This document shows, one piece after another, positions 27,101-33,913 of a stretch of 64,000 nucleotides of DNA. This stretch comes from an uncultured Bacilli bacterium (GTDB lineage Bacteria > Bacillota_I > Bacilli_A > RF39 > UBA660). The translations under genes and the position numbers were made by a program. Under the pieces are notes generated by a model that made no database searches, was not told where the DNA came from, and saw only the letters and a program-made list of their open reading frames with translations. How positions within the stretch are numbered: position 1 is the stretch's first letter; each line of letters opens with the position of its first letter. The stretch is taken from contig CAKOPC010000002.1 in NCBI GenBank assembly GCA_934098705.1, positions 291,693 through 355,692 of the forward strand, in the 5' to 3' direction.

Positions 27101-28545
27101 ATTTATCAAGAGCTCTATATCAAACAAATGAATATGAAGGAGCAATAACAGCAGGTAGAAAATATGATTTATTTGCAACAACAGCAACAAATATAACAAC
27201 AAAGTCAAGCATAAGTACATATTATTCACTATATACAGAAAGTGAAACTCCATTTTATAAAGATGGTTATCATCATGTACTTGTATCAAGTTTTCCGCTT
27301 CCTAAAAATACAAGAATTACAATGATTGACTATGCTAATATAAATGAGCCAGAATATTATTATTATGTAGTTAGTGAAGAGGATTATCAAAATTCTATTT
27401 TAGAATATGCAGTGCATAATGACTGTTCATATAAATTTTCTAAATTTATAAAAATGGGTAGTAATAGTTTAAATAATAACTTTAATGAAATAGAAAAGCA
27501 AAATATTTACTACCATCAAGATGTTAAAAAAGCAATAGAAGAGTTTGTGTTTATAATAGATTTTAGTGAAAGCGGTATAGAAGAAGATAAAATAGATGAA
27601 AAACTTTTAATACAGTTAAGAGATAAAAATGATCAAATATTAATTGAAGTTCTTGGTATCCAGCAAAGAATAATGGGGTATAGTCTGTATAAAGATACTG
27701 ATGCTTTAATAAAAGTTGCTGCTTCATTTGAAAAAGATAGAATGTATGTAGGGCACACAAATAAACTAACGGTTAATTTATCATTTACACAAAAAAAATT
27801 AACAAGTGGTATTATAGTTCAAGATACAAATTATTATGAGAAAAAGCTGGGCTTAAAAATAACTTTAAAAGATCAAAATGGAAATAAAGTAAATGGGTAT
27901 GACCTTATGGGAACCTTTCTAATTTATAATGGCATATCATATAGTCCAAGAATGGATGGAAGCTATAGAATAAGTGTTGCAGATAAGGTTGCAAATGTAA
28001 AAGCAGATTTAATCTTCGATACAACAAACAGCAGTTTATCAAGTGGAAGATATACTGTTGTTATAGAATCATTTGGGTCGGGTGATGGAATCTATTATGG
28101 TTTAATATCATCTGATATAAAAGAAATAAGTCTTGAAATTGTAAATGCAATATATGGTTTAAATGTAACAGCTAATGAAAAACAAATCACAATAGATAAA
28201 ACAACGGGCAAAAATTTAAATGGTCAAACATCATCTCTATTTAATATAAAATATACATCAGGTCTTGCATCTCCAAATCTTAGAATATCACTTAAAAGAA
28301 GAAATTACGATAGTATATATAATACAAATTATGAAACCGTTGATTTAAAAGATTATATAATAGATAATCTAGATGCCACAAATAATGAGTATGAGTATTT
28401 AATAACGGATACTATACCTCAAAATTTAAACTACTATATTCATTTTAAAGATAATTTAAAAACAGGAACATATAAATTGTACTTTAGTTTATATGATGGA
28501 AATAATTATATTGGAGATGTTTACAAATACATATTTATAAAGTAA
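21118..28545 (+). CDS. Giant secreted repeat protein, YGGGN beta-solenoid
   Basis: This 2475-residue protein starts behind AAAGGGG. A basic N-terminus and hydrophobic segment (about 21-40) serve for export, leaving an N-terminal region of about 600 residues with Cys pairs. From about residue 700 to 1610 I count about 32 coils, each ending in a motif like (T/N)(I/V)(Y/F)GG(G/S/N)N. This is the pattern of a right-handed beta-solenoid with Gly-Asn turns. Four consecutive coils form a higher-order unit of 99-100 residues repeated four times (first motif at 1057). The last ~860 residues are non-repetitive and look like several Ig-like beta domains. There is no LPXTG, choline-binding or SLH anchor. 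It is probably an adhesin or stalk. Base composition resembles its neighbours. Confidence 0.8.
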   Translation: MKKLIKKLKFKKLSSNTKVKIIFMLPVFSLLIILITTFFKTYGDYVTNPNSKQSGVTEDTVYINDDMRDWYYYMGLNYTENDGTLPTAVDKKIYSNKNLVRLNITYDSLDLIHNATSYVGISETQSKYVYYKVLNVNDNGTESKLDDYVMLELIDNPFANIPDDLAFNGWITNYENVKLSFDNTYYVRYAKIPVTYNSNDTPSDITITFNASYVPANKVILGQTSWNNALNNLDNAVMKNIKVFELEYKYDITDDYYTSVSIANGESCANMYNEQGVRQNNNCTCRTWWGNCTYYEKVESQIYDSTKNYYKLEYNYMQSVDIEQTLEPISVEYIYYNLFNENSNMAGFYRLKEIAYRENMAGYYDESGNILTGNCNYNTCNVYELINYYDENGVENKVSKDDDYYYLVTRDTNILIMNQNRSDSWGNNSKPFTLKGIDNNIDYNPTWNISRTYVKCYNATRIEYITISSGQNYTLNIEPSSSPNSRGYFYGNYKNVKLGRNIKRQGNYATFRSILGGDNTRYNIGSSQNLTKYRLIIESGYYQTMSITNTNNQNSNHQNIYIKAEAIYGNDYDRVSDNNNNLILYYCACGSWNDNYYSNSNAGILFTLTVKSGIYGQGKKDYTSGIYVGGRMGGEHYAARKIVVEGGSIYNLIGGPLTNSSRQNYNDTYIYMTGGEVSMITSGAGQTATYGNRIVQITGGKVLYSVFGGSNGYNANEGDGKLNGSSYLYIGGVAEIGDEALVSNNDTLFGAESGSVFGIGNGKQGSSTIGSNDNSYIIINDKCHIRGSVYGGGNYGATGVVSQATETETLIKINGGQIDNSVYGGGNNNGAGKSQTKANITIIMTGGVVNNSIYGGSNELGTVYGDVNVNIINGEVKGSVYGGGKGGYLNQNNVGTFVTENVNVVVGDNDNSPVINSVYGGSAYGSVNGESRDTTVSNYNTKVTINNGTIKNVFGGGEGSTDITPYVCGNVDVDINNGTIENVYGGNDTSGTPNGKVVVNLNDGNCTNIYGGGNKTGVLTTHVNLNGGTSQNVYGGSNEAGANETNVTLNGSSIKENIFGGSNKLGEVLKTNVLIESGNANNVFGGNNLGGQTDISSVTLNNGTIKTIYGGGNVAVSNETNVFINGSSVDTIYGGGYSADVTVKTNIELNGDSPKTVFGGSNSSGNVPESNINANGSSVDTIYGGNNLGGTLEVSNINANEGVIKTIYGGGKKTVTTTTNVNILGAKVTDTFGGGEEADIKEKTNINLSKGSSTNIYGGSNILGNVPLTDINITGGSVNTIYGGNNLGGNVTKTDVDVTGGTVKNIYGGGNEAKATASDILVKDITEEIENVYGGGNKADVDNTLVNIETSKIKNLYGGSNSSGKVEEAKINVLNISTIDTVYGGNNLGGSVNKTNLLIDKSTINTVFGGGNSAKVGDVTLNVTSTVINKDIFGGGNEAGVDNNTNVTITDSNIYGSIYGGGNGQSAIVNGNTILNVTGKTTVSNHIFGGGNAANTGTEENNNSVVTVNITGSNVGKNVYGGANTAKVYGITNLNIGTITSSINNLTKGDIVIGGTVFGGGEANASGSSEYDFSFISVTTGINIKLDAKNHDKYEIKGSIFGSGNASSSGGYSYIDINNYGTKENYMKNISIQRADIVTISNSNIELEGATDRTNEYSNVLFSISRIGHLKLKNNTSIYLANGTNMLQKFSSLVDDGNGEKLSVVNIDDNGNVTKNVDNRLYVWEGKNINIAENESVTAYGKVSGMTFFGLYNHDRNGNIETAMYNSKYKNGDSITSSNLYYFSNGSYVLGLHETNHDITKNGFYTNYENEESKEVIKQKYIVPTPDDANYYMWAAGELVASYEIDLVASKYSTLGTVELPLINFSAPNTVFSVVGFSYSELDQDVTLTDSNSIPRISPDADTKMSLVMENSNTGWMSTSKTTFYTDDVSAVPYKGSTSYYSENSNTVPSLLFYLYHSKNLQTAKNMGSVTISLQVITPISPIENKVERLNIIVHLSRALYQTNEYEGAITAGRKYDLFATTATNITTKSSISTYYSLYTESETPFYKDGYHHVLVSSFPLPKNTRITMIDYANINEPEYYYYVVSEEDYQNSILEYAVHNDCSYKFSKFIKMGSNSLNNNFNEIEKQNIYYHQDVKKAIEEFVFIIDFSESGIEEDKIDEKLLIQLRDKNDQILIEVLGIQQRIMGYSLYKDTDALIKVAASFEKDRMYVGHTNKLTVNLSFTQKKLTSGIIVQDTNYYEKKLGLKITLKDQNGNKVNGYDLMGTFLIYNGISYSPRMDGSYRISVADKVANVKADLIFDTTNSSLSSGRYTVVIESFGSGDGIYYGLISSDIKEISLEIVNAIYGLNVTANEKQITIDKTTGKNLNGQTSSLFNIKYTSGLASPNLRISLKRRNYDSIYNTNYETVDLKDYIIDNLDATNNEYEYLITDTIPQNLNYYIHFKDNLKTGTYKLYFSLYDGNNYIGDVYKYIFIK
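24286..25440 (+). repeat. Four tandem copies of a ~297-bp repeat inside the giant gene
   Basis: The Y/F codon of the first coil lies at 24292, 24589, 24886 and 25186, i.e. periods of 297, 297 and 300 bases. Each unit has four coils in fixed order: GGSN-xxG-x-V, GGNNLGG, GGG-x-x, then GG(G)-x-x-A-D or similar. Confidence 0.75.
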
Positions 28546-28569
28546 AATATATATATAAGAGGTAAAAAT

Positions 28570-28698
28570 ATGGAAGATGTTAAAACAAAAGAACTAACAA
28601 ATGATGAATTAATAGAAATGTATAAATTAATAACAGATTTTATAAACAAGTTGGAAAGTGATCTTAAAAAAGTATCAAATGGTGATAAAAATGATTGA
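28570..28698 (+). CDS. Small helical protein, 42 residues
   Basis: The short frame starts at an ATG behind AAGAGGT, 24 bases after the giant gene. The product is acidic/basic and likely helical (NDELIEMYKLITDFINKLE). Its TGA overlaps the next start (ATGATTGA), which supports real translation and coupling. No family is recognised. Confidence 0.55.
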   Translation: MEDVKTKELTNDELIEMYKLITDFINKLESDLKKVSNGDKND

Positions 28699-30214
28699 TG
28701 AATATAAAGAAAAGATAAATGTTATAAATGAAGTTCTTACAAATATGCCAAAAACAAATAAAAAAAATACTGATGAATTTAAAAAAAAGGCCTTAGAAAT
28801 AATAAATGTAAGTTGTGAATTGCAAAAGGATTTATATGATGAAATTACTAAAAGGTACAATAATATAATACTTAGCATAAATAAAAGTGACATAAATGAA
28901 GAAGAAATAAATAAAAAACTAAATACACTTATAGAATATTTAAGATTAAAAAATGATATAACATCTCCTTATGAAAAATTAAATATTGATAAATATATAT
29001 ATGAATTAAATATTAATCTTAATGATAATTTAAAAAAATTAAATCAAATAATTGTTAAACTATTTGAAACTTTTAAAAAATGTAACATAATTATTACAAC
29101 TAAAGATATAAATATTAATTACTATTCTTATAACTATTTAAAATACTTCCTAACAAATAAACAAACTATAGAAATAGATGATGAAAAAATGAAGGATGTA
29201 TTTACAAACATTTACTGGAAATGTCCTGAAATAATAACTATTATTTCGCTAAACTTTAGATATCTATATAAAAAATATGAAAATCATTTTATTAAGTATT
29301 TAAATAAAAAAACAGAAAAAATAAATGAGGAAGAAATAAAAGAATCAATTAATAAAATATTGATTACAAGTCGAGAAAGAGAACTTTTAGAAGATAAAAT
29401 ATTTAACAAGTTTTATGATGGTTTATATGATATAAAAGATTATGAAGAAAGTAAAATTGATTCATTATATAAAATATTTATAAGAAATGATACTGATTAT
29501 AAAAAGTATCATGAAGATTTAAAAAGTTTATATAATTCTTTAGACGAATATGAAAATTATTTAAAATATGTATTTTTAATAAATAATGTTAAAGAAATAT
29601 ATAAAGAAAAAGATAAGTATAAGCAAAGTTTTAAAACAACTTTAAAACAAATAAATAAAGAAGAAAAACTATTGAGAAAATATAATAATATGTTTAAGTT
29701 CTATAATGGTAAAAATGAAATAAAACAAGATAAATATAACCTTTTAATAAATGAAAAGATTACAAAACTACAAGAACTATATGATACACTAGAAAATGAT
29801 AGATTTTGTAATCAAATCTTAAATAATATAAATGATTCATCATCTATATTAGAGGTTTTAAAAATAAGTTATTATAACTACAACTTTCTAATTAAAAGTA
29901 TAGAAAAAGAAGGTTTAGAGAATACAAATGAAGTAATACAAAATTTAAAATTCTTTTTGTTATCTCCATTTAACACAATAATAAATAATACAAGTTTTTT
30001 AAAAAATGAAGATATAGAAAAAATTATAAAAGAACATTATAAATTATTGAATATAGAATGTGAAAACTTAGATAAAGAAAATGTTGCAGATATAAAAAAA
30101 GATATTTTGAAAATAATTGTTTATAATGCTATAATAGATAGTAATTTAAGTACAAAAAATATAAAGTTTGTAATTGATGTTAAAAAAAATAATTTAGAAA
30201 GGAAAAAAGATTAA
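28691..30214 (+). CDS. Hypothetical coiled-coil protein
   Basis: This 507-residue, Lys/Glu/Asn/Ile-rich protein is mostly predicted helix with coiled-coil stretches. It has no signal peptide, membrane segment or known motif. I choose the ATG at 28691, which overlaps the stop of the 42-residue gene and has GGTGAT upstream, over the GTG at 28658, which lies inside that gene. It closes the operon of the giant protein. It may be a cytosolic scaffold, like the protein at 13429, but nothing in the sequence proves that. Confidence 0.55.
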   Translation: MIDEYKEKINVINEVLTNMPKTNKKNTDEFKKKALEIINVSCELQKDLYDEITKRYNNIILSINKSDINEEEINKKLNTLIEYLRLKNDITSPYEKLNIDKYIYELNINLNDNLKKLNQIIVKLFETFKKCNIIITTKDININYYSYNYLKYFLTNKQTIEIDDEKMKDVFTNIYWKCPEIITIISLNFRYLYKKYENHFIKYLNKKTEKINEEEIKESINKILITSRERELLEDKIFNKFYDGLYDIKDYEESKIDSLYKIFIRNDTDYKKYHEDLKSLYNSLDEYENYLKYVFLINNVKEIYKEKDKYKQSFKTTLKQINKEEKLLRKYNNMFKFYNGKNEIKQDKYNLLINEKITKLQELYDTLENDRFCNQILNNINDSSSILEVLKISYYNYNFLIKSIEKEGLENTNEVIQNLKFFLLSPFNTIINNTSFLKNEDIEKIIKEHYKLLNIECENLDKENVADIKKDILKIIVYNAIIDSNLSTKNIKFVIDVKKNNLERKKD

Positions 30215-30221
30215 ATAAAAA

Positions 30222-30250
30222 TTGCATATTGAAAATATACGTGATATAAT
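30222..30250 (+). promoter_or_regulatory. Promoter of the third surface operon
   Basis: TTGCAT (30222-30227) and TATAAT (30245-30250) have a 17-base spacer and lie directly upstream of the gene at 30267. Confidence 0.75.
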
Positions 30251-30266
30251 TTTTATGGTGGTAATA

Positions 30267-30833
30267 ATGAAAAAAGCGTTAAAAGTAATATTTGGAATAA
30301 TAGGACTTATGTATCTTGCGGTTGTTGTATTTTTAACAACATGTCTTCTTAATTATAATAAGTACAATATTACAACATTTAAAAACAGCTCATTAATAAT
30401 TGTTGAAGATGATAAATTAGGAAATGGGTTAAAAAAAGGAGATTTAGTGGTTGTTAGACATAATGAAAAAAGTGAAATAAAAAAAGGAGAACATATTTTC
30501 TTTTATAATACTTATGCTAATAAAGTTGATGTTAGTTTTTCTAAAGTAAATCAAGTTGAAACAGTTGAAAAAGAAACAACATTTACAATAGAGGGCAATT
30601 ATCCATTATCTCAAGAGTATGTAATAGGTACATTAGAAGATGCTAAAGTATATAATAATCTAGGTGGGATTCTAAAAGCATTAGAATCAAGATGGGGTTT
30701 CTTGTTATTTGTTATTTTACCTATTCTATTTATATTTATCTATGAAATATATGAAGTTGTAAAAGAAATAAAAAATGAAAAAAAAGAAACAGTAAAGACT
30801 TCTAAAAAAAATAAAGAAGTTGAAGAACTATAA
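30267..30833 (+). CDS. Signal peptidase I-like protein lacking catalytic motifs
   Basis: This 188-residue protein has N- and C-terminal membrane segments (about 6-29 and 137-160) and a beta-rich middle, the layout of the SipW-like peptidases at 17059 and 31434. LKKGDLVVVR corresponds to the VGDMVLAKE strand of the active enzymes. The serine box TGSM is replaced by KNSSLIIVEDD, and the His box (THRIV or AHQVI) by SFSKVNQ. It is likely inactive as a peptidase and may be a chaperone, substrate carrier or partner subunit. The start at ATG 30267 follows GGTGG. The first gene of a four-gene operon, it overlaps the next gene (TAATG). Confidence 0.65.
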   Translation: MKKALKVIFGIIGLMYLAVVVFLTTCLLNYNKYNITTFKNSSLIIVEDDKLGNGLKKGDLVVVRHNEKSEIKKGEHIFFYNTYANKVDVSFSKVNQVETVEKETTFTIEGNYPLSQEYVIGTLEDAKVYNNLGGILKALESRWGFLLFVILPILFIFIYEIYEVVKEIKNEKKETVKTSKKNKEVEEL

Positions 30834-31417
30834 TGAAAAAAATAATTATATTTGCAACAATAATAGTACTTGGAATAATGGCATACATAGTTTCAAGTAC
30901 TTATGCTTTATATGAAACAAATAAAAAGATAGATAAGGAAATTCAAATGGCTAAATGGGAAATAAATATAAATGATATTGATGCCATTAAAACAAATAAC
31001 ATAGAACTTAATAATATTTATTGGAACAGTAATGAACATGTTAAAGAGGGAAGGGTTGCGCCTTCTATGGCGGGATATTATGATATAATAATAGATCCTA
31101 AAGGAACAGATGTTGCTATACAATATGAAATAACATTTGATTATAGTGATATACAAAATGATGCAATTCATGTAGTTTCTTTAAAAGAAATAAATAATAA
31201 AGAACTATTAAAAAAAGATGATAATACATATGTTGGTCTAATAACATTGGAAGATATAGAAAATAGTGAAAAACATAATATAAGAACAACTCTTATTTGG
31301 GAAGATATTGAAGATAATAACAAAGATTATGAACTTGGAAGTATATACGATAACGAATTAAAAATAAAAGTAAATATTAAGTTTAGTCAGTACTTAAATG
31401 ATGATATGAAAGTATAA
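30833..31417 (+). CDS. TasA/CalY-like secreted protein
   Basis: This 194-residue protein has a hydrophobic segment (about 4-20) ending in SSTYALYETNKKIDKEIQMAKWEI, a SipW-type cleavage pattern. The mature part contains APSMAGYYDIIIDPKGTDV, shared with the minus-strand protein at 18573. It lies between the inactive and active signal peptidases, which suggests that it is their client. Probably a surface fibre or matrix subunit. Confidence 0.75.
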   Translation: MKKIIIFATIIVLGIMAYIVSSTYALYETNKKIDKEIQMAKWEININDIDAIKTNNIELNNIYWNSNEHVKEGRVAPSMAGYYDIIIDPKGTDVAIQYEITFDYSDIQNDAIHVVSLKEINNKELLKKDDNTYVGLITLEDIENSEKHNIRTTLIWEDIEDNNKDYELGSIYDNELKIKVNIKFSQYLNDDMKV

Positions 31418-31433
31418 AAATGGTGGTGGTAAA

Positions 31434-32042
31434 TTGAAAAACAAATTAGAAAAAATAGTAAAAATAATTACTAATATTTTAATGTTTTTTGTTACCATTA
31501 TCGTTTTTTTTGCATTATATAATTTTTTTGTTTTAAACATTTTAAACAAACCATATGTAAACTTTTTAGGATATACATTTTTTGATGTTGCAACAGGTTC
31601 AATGAAAAACAAAATAAATATAGATGATTGTATAATAGTAAAAATAACAAAAGATGTTAAAGAAAATGATATTATTACATATAAGGTTGGAAAAGATTTT
31701 ATAACTCATAGAATTGTTAAAATGGAACAAGATATAATAATAACAAAAGGGGATGCCAATAATACACCTGATAATCCAATAGATAAAAATGTAGTTGTGG
31801 GGAAGGTTATCAAGATAATACCAAGACTTGGAGTATGGAAAAAGACTTTAACAGAACCAAAGGTTTTAGTATCGATAATAGTTACTTTAACATTATTTAG
31901 TATTGCTTTTTCATATAAAGGAAAAGATAATAATGATGTATTAAAGAGTAAAAAAGATAATAAAAATATTAATAGTAATAACAATAATAATGTTGAAAAG
32001 ATTGAATATTTAGATGAAAGTGATGAAATTGAAGAACTATGA
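31434..32042 (+). CDS. Signal peptidase I, SipW-like
   Basis: This 202-residue protein starts at a TTG behind GGTGGTGG. The membrane segment is at about 10-36. The catalytic serine is in ATGSMKN (S56), the His box is ITHRIV (H92), and TKGDANNTPD is the typical third motif. A second membrane segment lies at about 140-157, and the tail is Asn-rich and cytosolic. This is the ER/SipW type with Ser-His instead of Ser-Lys. Its stop overlaps the start of the next TasA-like gene. Confidence 0.9.
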   Translation: MKNKLEKIVKIITNILMFFVTIIVFFALYNFFVLNILNKPYVNFLGYTFFDVATGSMKNKINIDDCIIVKITKDVKENDIITYKVGKDFITHRIVKMEQDIIITKGDANNTPDNPIDKNVVVGKVIKIIPRLGVWKKTLTEPKVLVSIIVTLTLFSIAFSYKGKDNNDVLKSKKDNKNINSNNNNNVEKIEYLDESDEIEEL

Positions 32043-32599
32043 TAGATAATAAAAAATTAAAATTATCATTAAAACTTGCTATTTCATTTATATTACTTAT
32101 TATTGCTATTAATTTAGTTCCTGTTGTCTTTTCAAAGTATGAAACAAAAACAGATGTAAAAGTATCCTCGAAAATTGCTTTTTATCTTTTAAAGGAAGAT
32201 TATTATACAAATACTTTAACAATACATGATATGGTGCCTAGGCAAGAACCATATGTGTTCACTTTTACAATTTCAAATTATGAAAATGATAAAGTAGCTG
32301 AAGTTGATTTAAAATACGATCTTATGATAAGAGCAACAACTAATCTACCACTAGAATATGAATTATATAAAAATGAATATTTAACTACAAATATAATAGA
32401 AGAGGAAGAAAAAATACAAGATGAATACGGAACATATTTTTATAATATGAAGACAAAAGAAACACAGTTACTAAAAGAAGAAAAGGTGTTAAATACTTAT
32501 ACATTAAAAATATATTTTAAAACAACATACATAAACTATATGTATCAAGATATTATGGAGAATATAGAAATAATAATAAATTCACAACAAATAATTTAA
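32039..32599 (+). CDS. TasA/CalY-like secreted protein
   Basis: This 186-residue protein overlaps the signal peptidase gene by 4 bases. The hydrophobic segment (about 10-28) ends in VVFSKYETKTDVKVSSKIAFYLL, followed by MVPRQEPYVFTFTISNYENDKVAEVD, a strand pattern typical of camelysin/TasA-like domains. It is rich in Glu, Thr and Tyr with no Cys. Probably the dedicated client of the preceding peptidase. It ends the operon; three tandem copies of AATAATTT-like sequence lie across its stop (32590-32620). Confidence 0.65.
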   Translation: MIDNKKLKLSLKLAISFILLIIAINLVPVVFSKYETKTDVKVSSKIAFYLLKEDYYTNTLTIHDMVPRQEPYVFTFTISNYENDKVAEVDLKYDLMIRATTNLPLEYELYKNEYLTTNIIEEEEKIQDEYGTYFYNMKTKETQLLKEEKVLNTYTLKIYFKTTYINYMYQDIMENIEIIINSQQII

Positions 32600-32631
32600 T
32601 AATAATTTAATAATAATTTAGCAAAAACTTG

Positions 32632-32660
32632 TTGCAAAGTGTCGAAATATATGTTATCAT
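32632..32660 (+). promoter_or_regulatory. Promoter of the fibre-subunit gene with a possible Spo0A box
   Basis: TTGCAA (32632-32637) and TATCAT (32655-32660) have a 17-base spacer. TGTCGAA at 32640-32646, between them, equals the core of a Spo0A (0A) box. A 7-base match is expected by chance several times in this window, so the regulatory claim is weak. Confidence 0.5.
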
Positions 32661-32709
32661 TTACTTATAATAGAAAAGACGCTATATGGAATAGAAAGAA
32701 GGAAAATTT

Positions 32710-33816
32710 ATGAAAGAAAAAGAAAAAAGGAATAAAAAGAAAAGAAGATTATTATTGCTTTTACTATTATTATGTGTAACAGGTTCATTACTTGGAGTTT
32801 CATCATACGCATGGTTTACTGCTAATGAAACTGTAACTATTAATAAAATAACAGTAAATGTTGCTGCTAAAAATGGTATTCAAATATCAACAGATGGAAC
32901 AAACTGGAAATCAATTATTCAAACAACTGATATTACCAGTGCTCATACGAATTATTTACCAGAAACACAAGCTTTAAGTGTTAATCAGTTGCCTGATACA
33001 TTAGAACCTGTATCAACAGGAAAAGAAGTTGGTGCAGATGGAAGATTAAAAATGTTTTATGGTGTAACAGATACAAATGCTGCTGGTGATTATATTTTAA
33101 CTGCAACACAAACAACTGAACAAAGAACAACTGACAGTAATGTTGGTAAATTTATAACATTTGATATATATTTAAAAGTTGATAAAACTGGAGACTTATA
33201 TATGACAAAAACATCAAATGTTACAGCACAAGGTGATGATAAAGGAATTAAAAATGCATCACGTATTGGTTTTATAGTATTAGGTAATGTTCCAAATGGT
33301 ACTGAACTTAAAAACATCCAAGGTATAAAAGGAGATGCAACATCACCTATATATATTTGGGAACCAAATTATGATGTTCACTCAGCAACAGGTATTACAA
33401 ATGCAGCAGATGTGTATGGCGTAACAACAACTGCAACCAATGCTGATAGAATTGAATATGAGGGTGTAAAGGCAGAAATCCAAACTGATAATGATGTTTT
33501 ATTAAAGGAAGCTTCATCAAAATTTAAAGCATGTTTAAATGGTGGTGTAAGAGATAAAGATAAAACAACTGAAGAAGCATGTACTGGAGCTGGTGGAACA
33601 TGGACTGCTATAAATGAAACATACTTTACTCCAGTAACTGTTGATTATTCAACAGTACAAAACTTTGATGAATCAGTACAAGTTTTCGGTGGATTAACTC
33701 AAGGTATCACAAAAATAAGAGTTTATATGTGGGTTGAAGGACAAGATGTTGACTGTGAAAATGGAGCATCTGGTGGAAATATAAACTACGATTTACAATT
33801 TAGTATAAATGCATAA
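32710..33816 (+). CDS. Secreted fibre-subunit-like protein, paralogue of the one at 20067
   Basis: This 368-residue protein has a very basic start (KEKEKRNKKKRR), a hydrophobic segment (about 13-29) and the site GVSSYAWFTANETVTINKITVNVAA. It shares LEPVSTGKE, YIWEPNYDVHS and the C-terminal MWVEGQDVDCEN motif with the protein at 20067. A Cys-containing insertion (ACLNGG ... EEACTGAGGTW, about residues 276-298) is absent from the paralogue. It is a separate transcription unit with its own promoter and terminator, which suggests high or distinct expression, as for a major subunit. Confidence 0.75.
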   Translation: MKEKEKRNKKKRRLLLLLLLLCVTGSLLGVSSYAWFTANETVTINKITVNVAAKNGIQISTDGTNWKSIIQTTDITSAHTNYLPETQALSVNQLPDTLEPVSTGKEVGADGRLKMFYGVTDTNAAGDYILTATQTTEQRTTDSNVGKFITFDIYLKVDKTGDLYMTKTSNVTAQGDDKGIKNASRIGFIVLGNVPNGTELKNIQGIKGDATSPIYIWEPNYDVHSATGITNAADVYGVTTTATNADRIEYEGVKAEIQTDNDVLLKEASSKFKACLNGGVRDKDKTTEEACTGAGGTWTAINETYFTPVTVDYSTVQNFDESVQVFGGLTQGITKIRVYMWVEGQDVDCENGASGGNINYDLQFSINA

Positions 33817-33818
33817 TA

Positions 33819-33846
33819 AGATTTAGAGATTTCTAAATCTTTTTTA
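33819..33846 (+). terminator. Terminator at the right edge of the surface island
   Basis: AGATTTAGA (33819-33827) pairs perfectly with TCTAAATCT (33832-33840), followed by six T. Confidence 0.9.
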
Positions 33847-33861
33847 GTTTTAAAATTTGTG

Positions 33862-33890
33862 TTGTCTTTTTAATAAATATTAAGTATAAT
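33862..33890 (+). promoter_or_regulatory. Promoter of frr
   Basis: TTGTCT (33862-33867) and TATAAT (33885-33890) have a 17-base spacer, 24 bases before the start codon. Confidence 0.75.
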
Positions 33891-33913
33891 AAAGTGTATA
33901 GGAGAGATGAATT

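Noticed and set aside
32590..32630. Tandem AATAATTT repeats as a regulatory element
   Set aside because: Three short AT-only copies across a stop codon are likely simple-sequence slippage in a very AT-rich genome.
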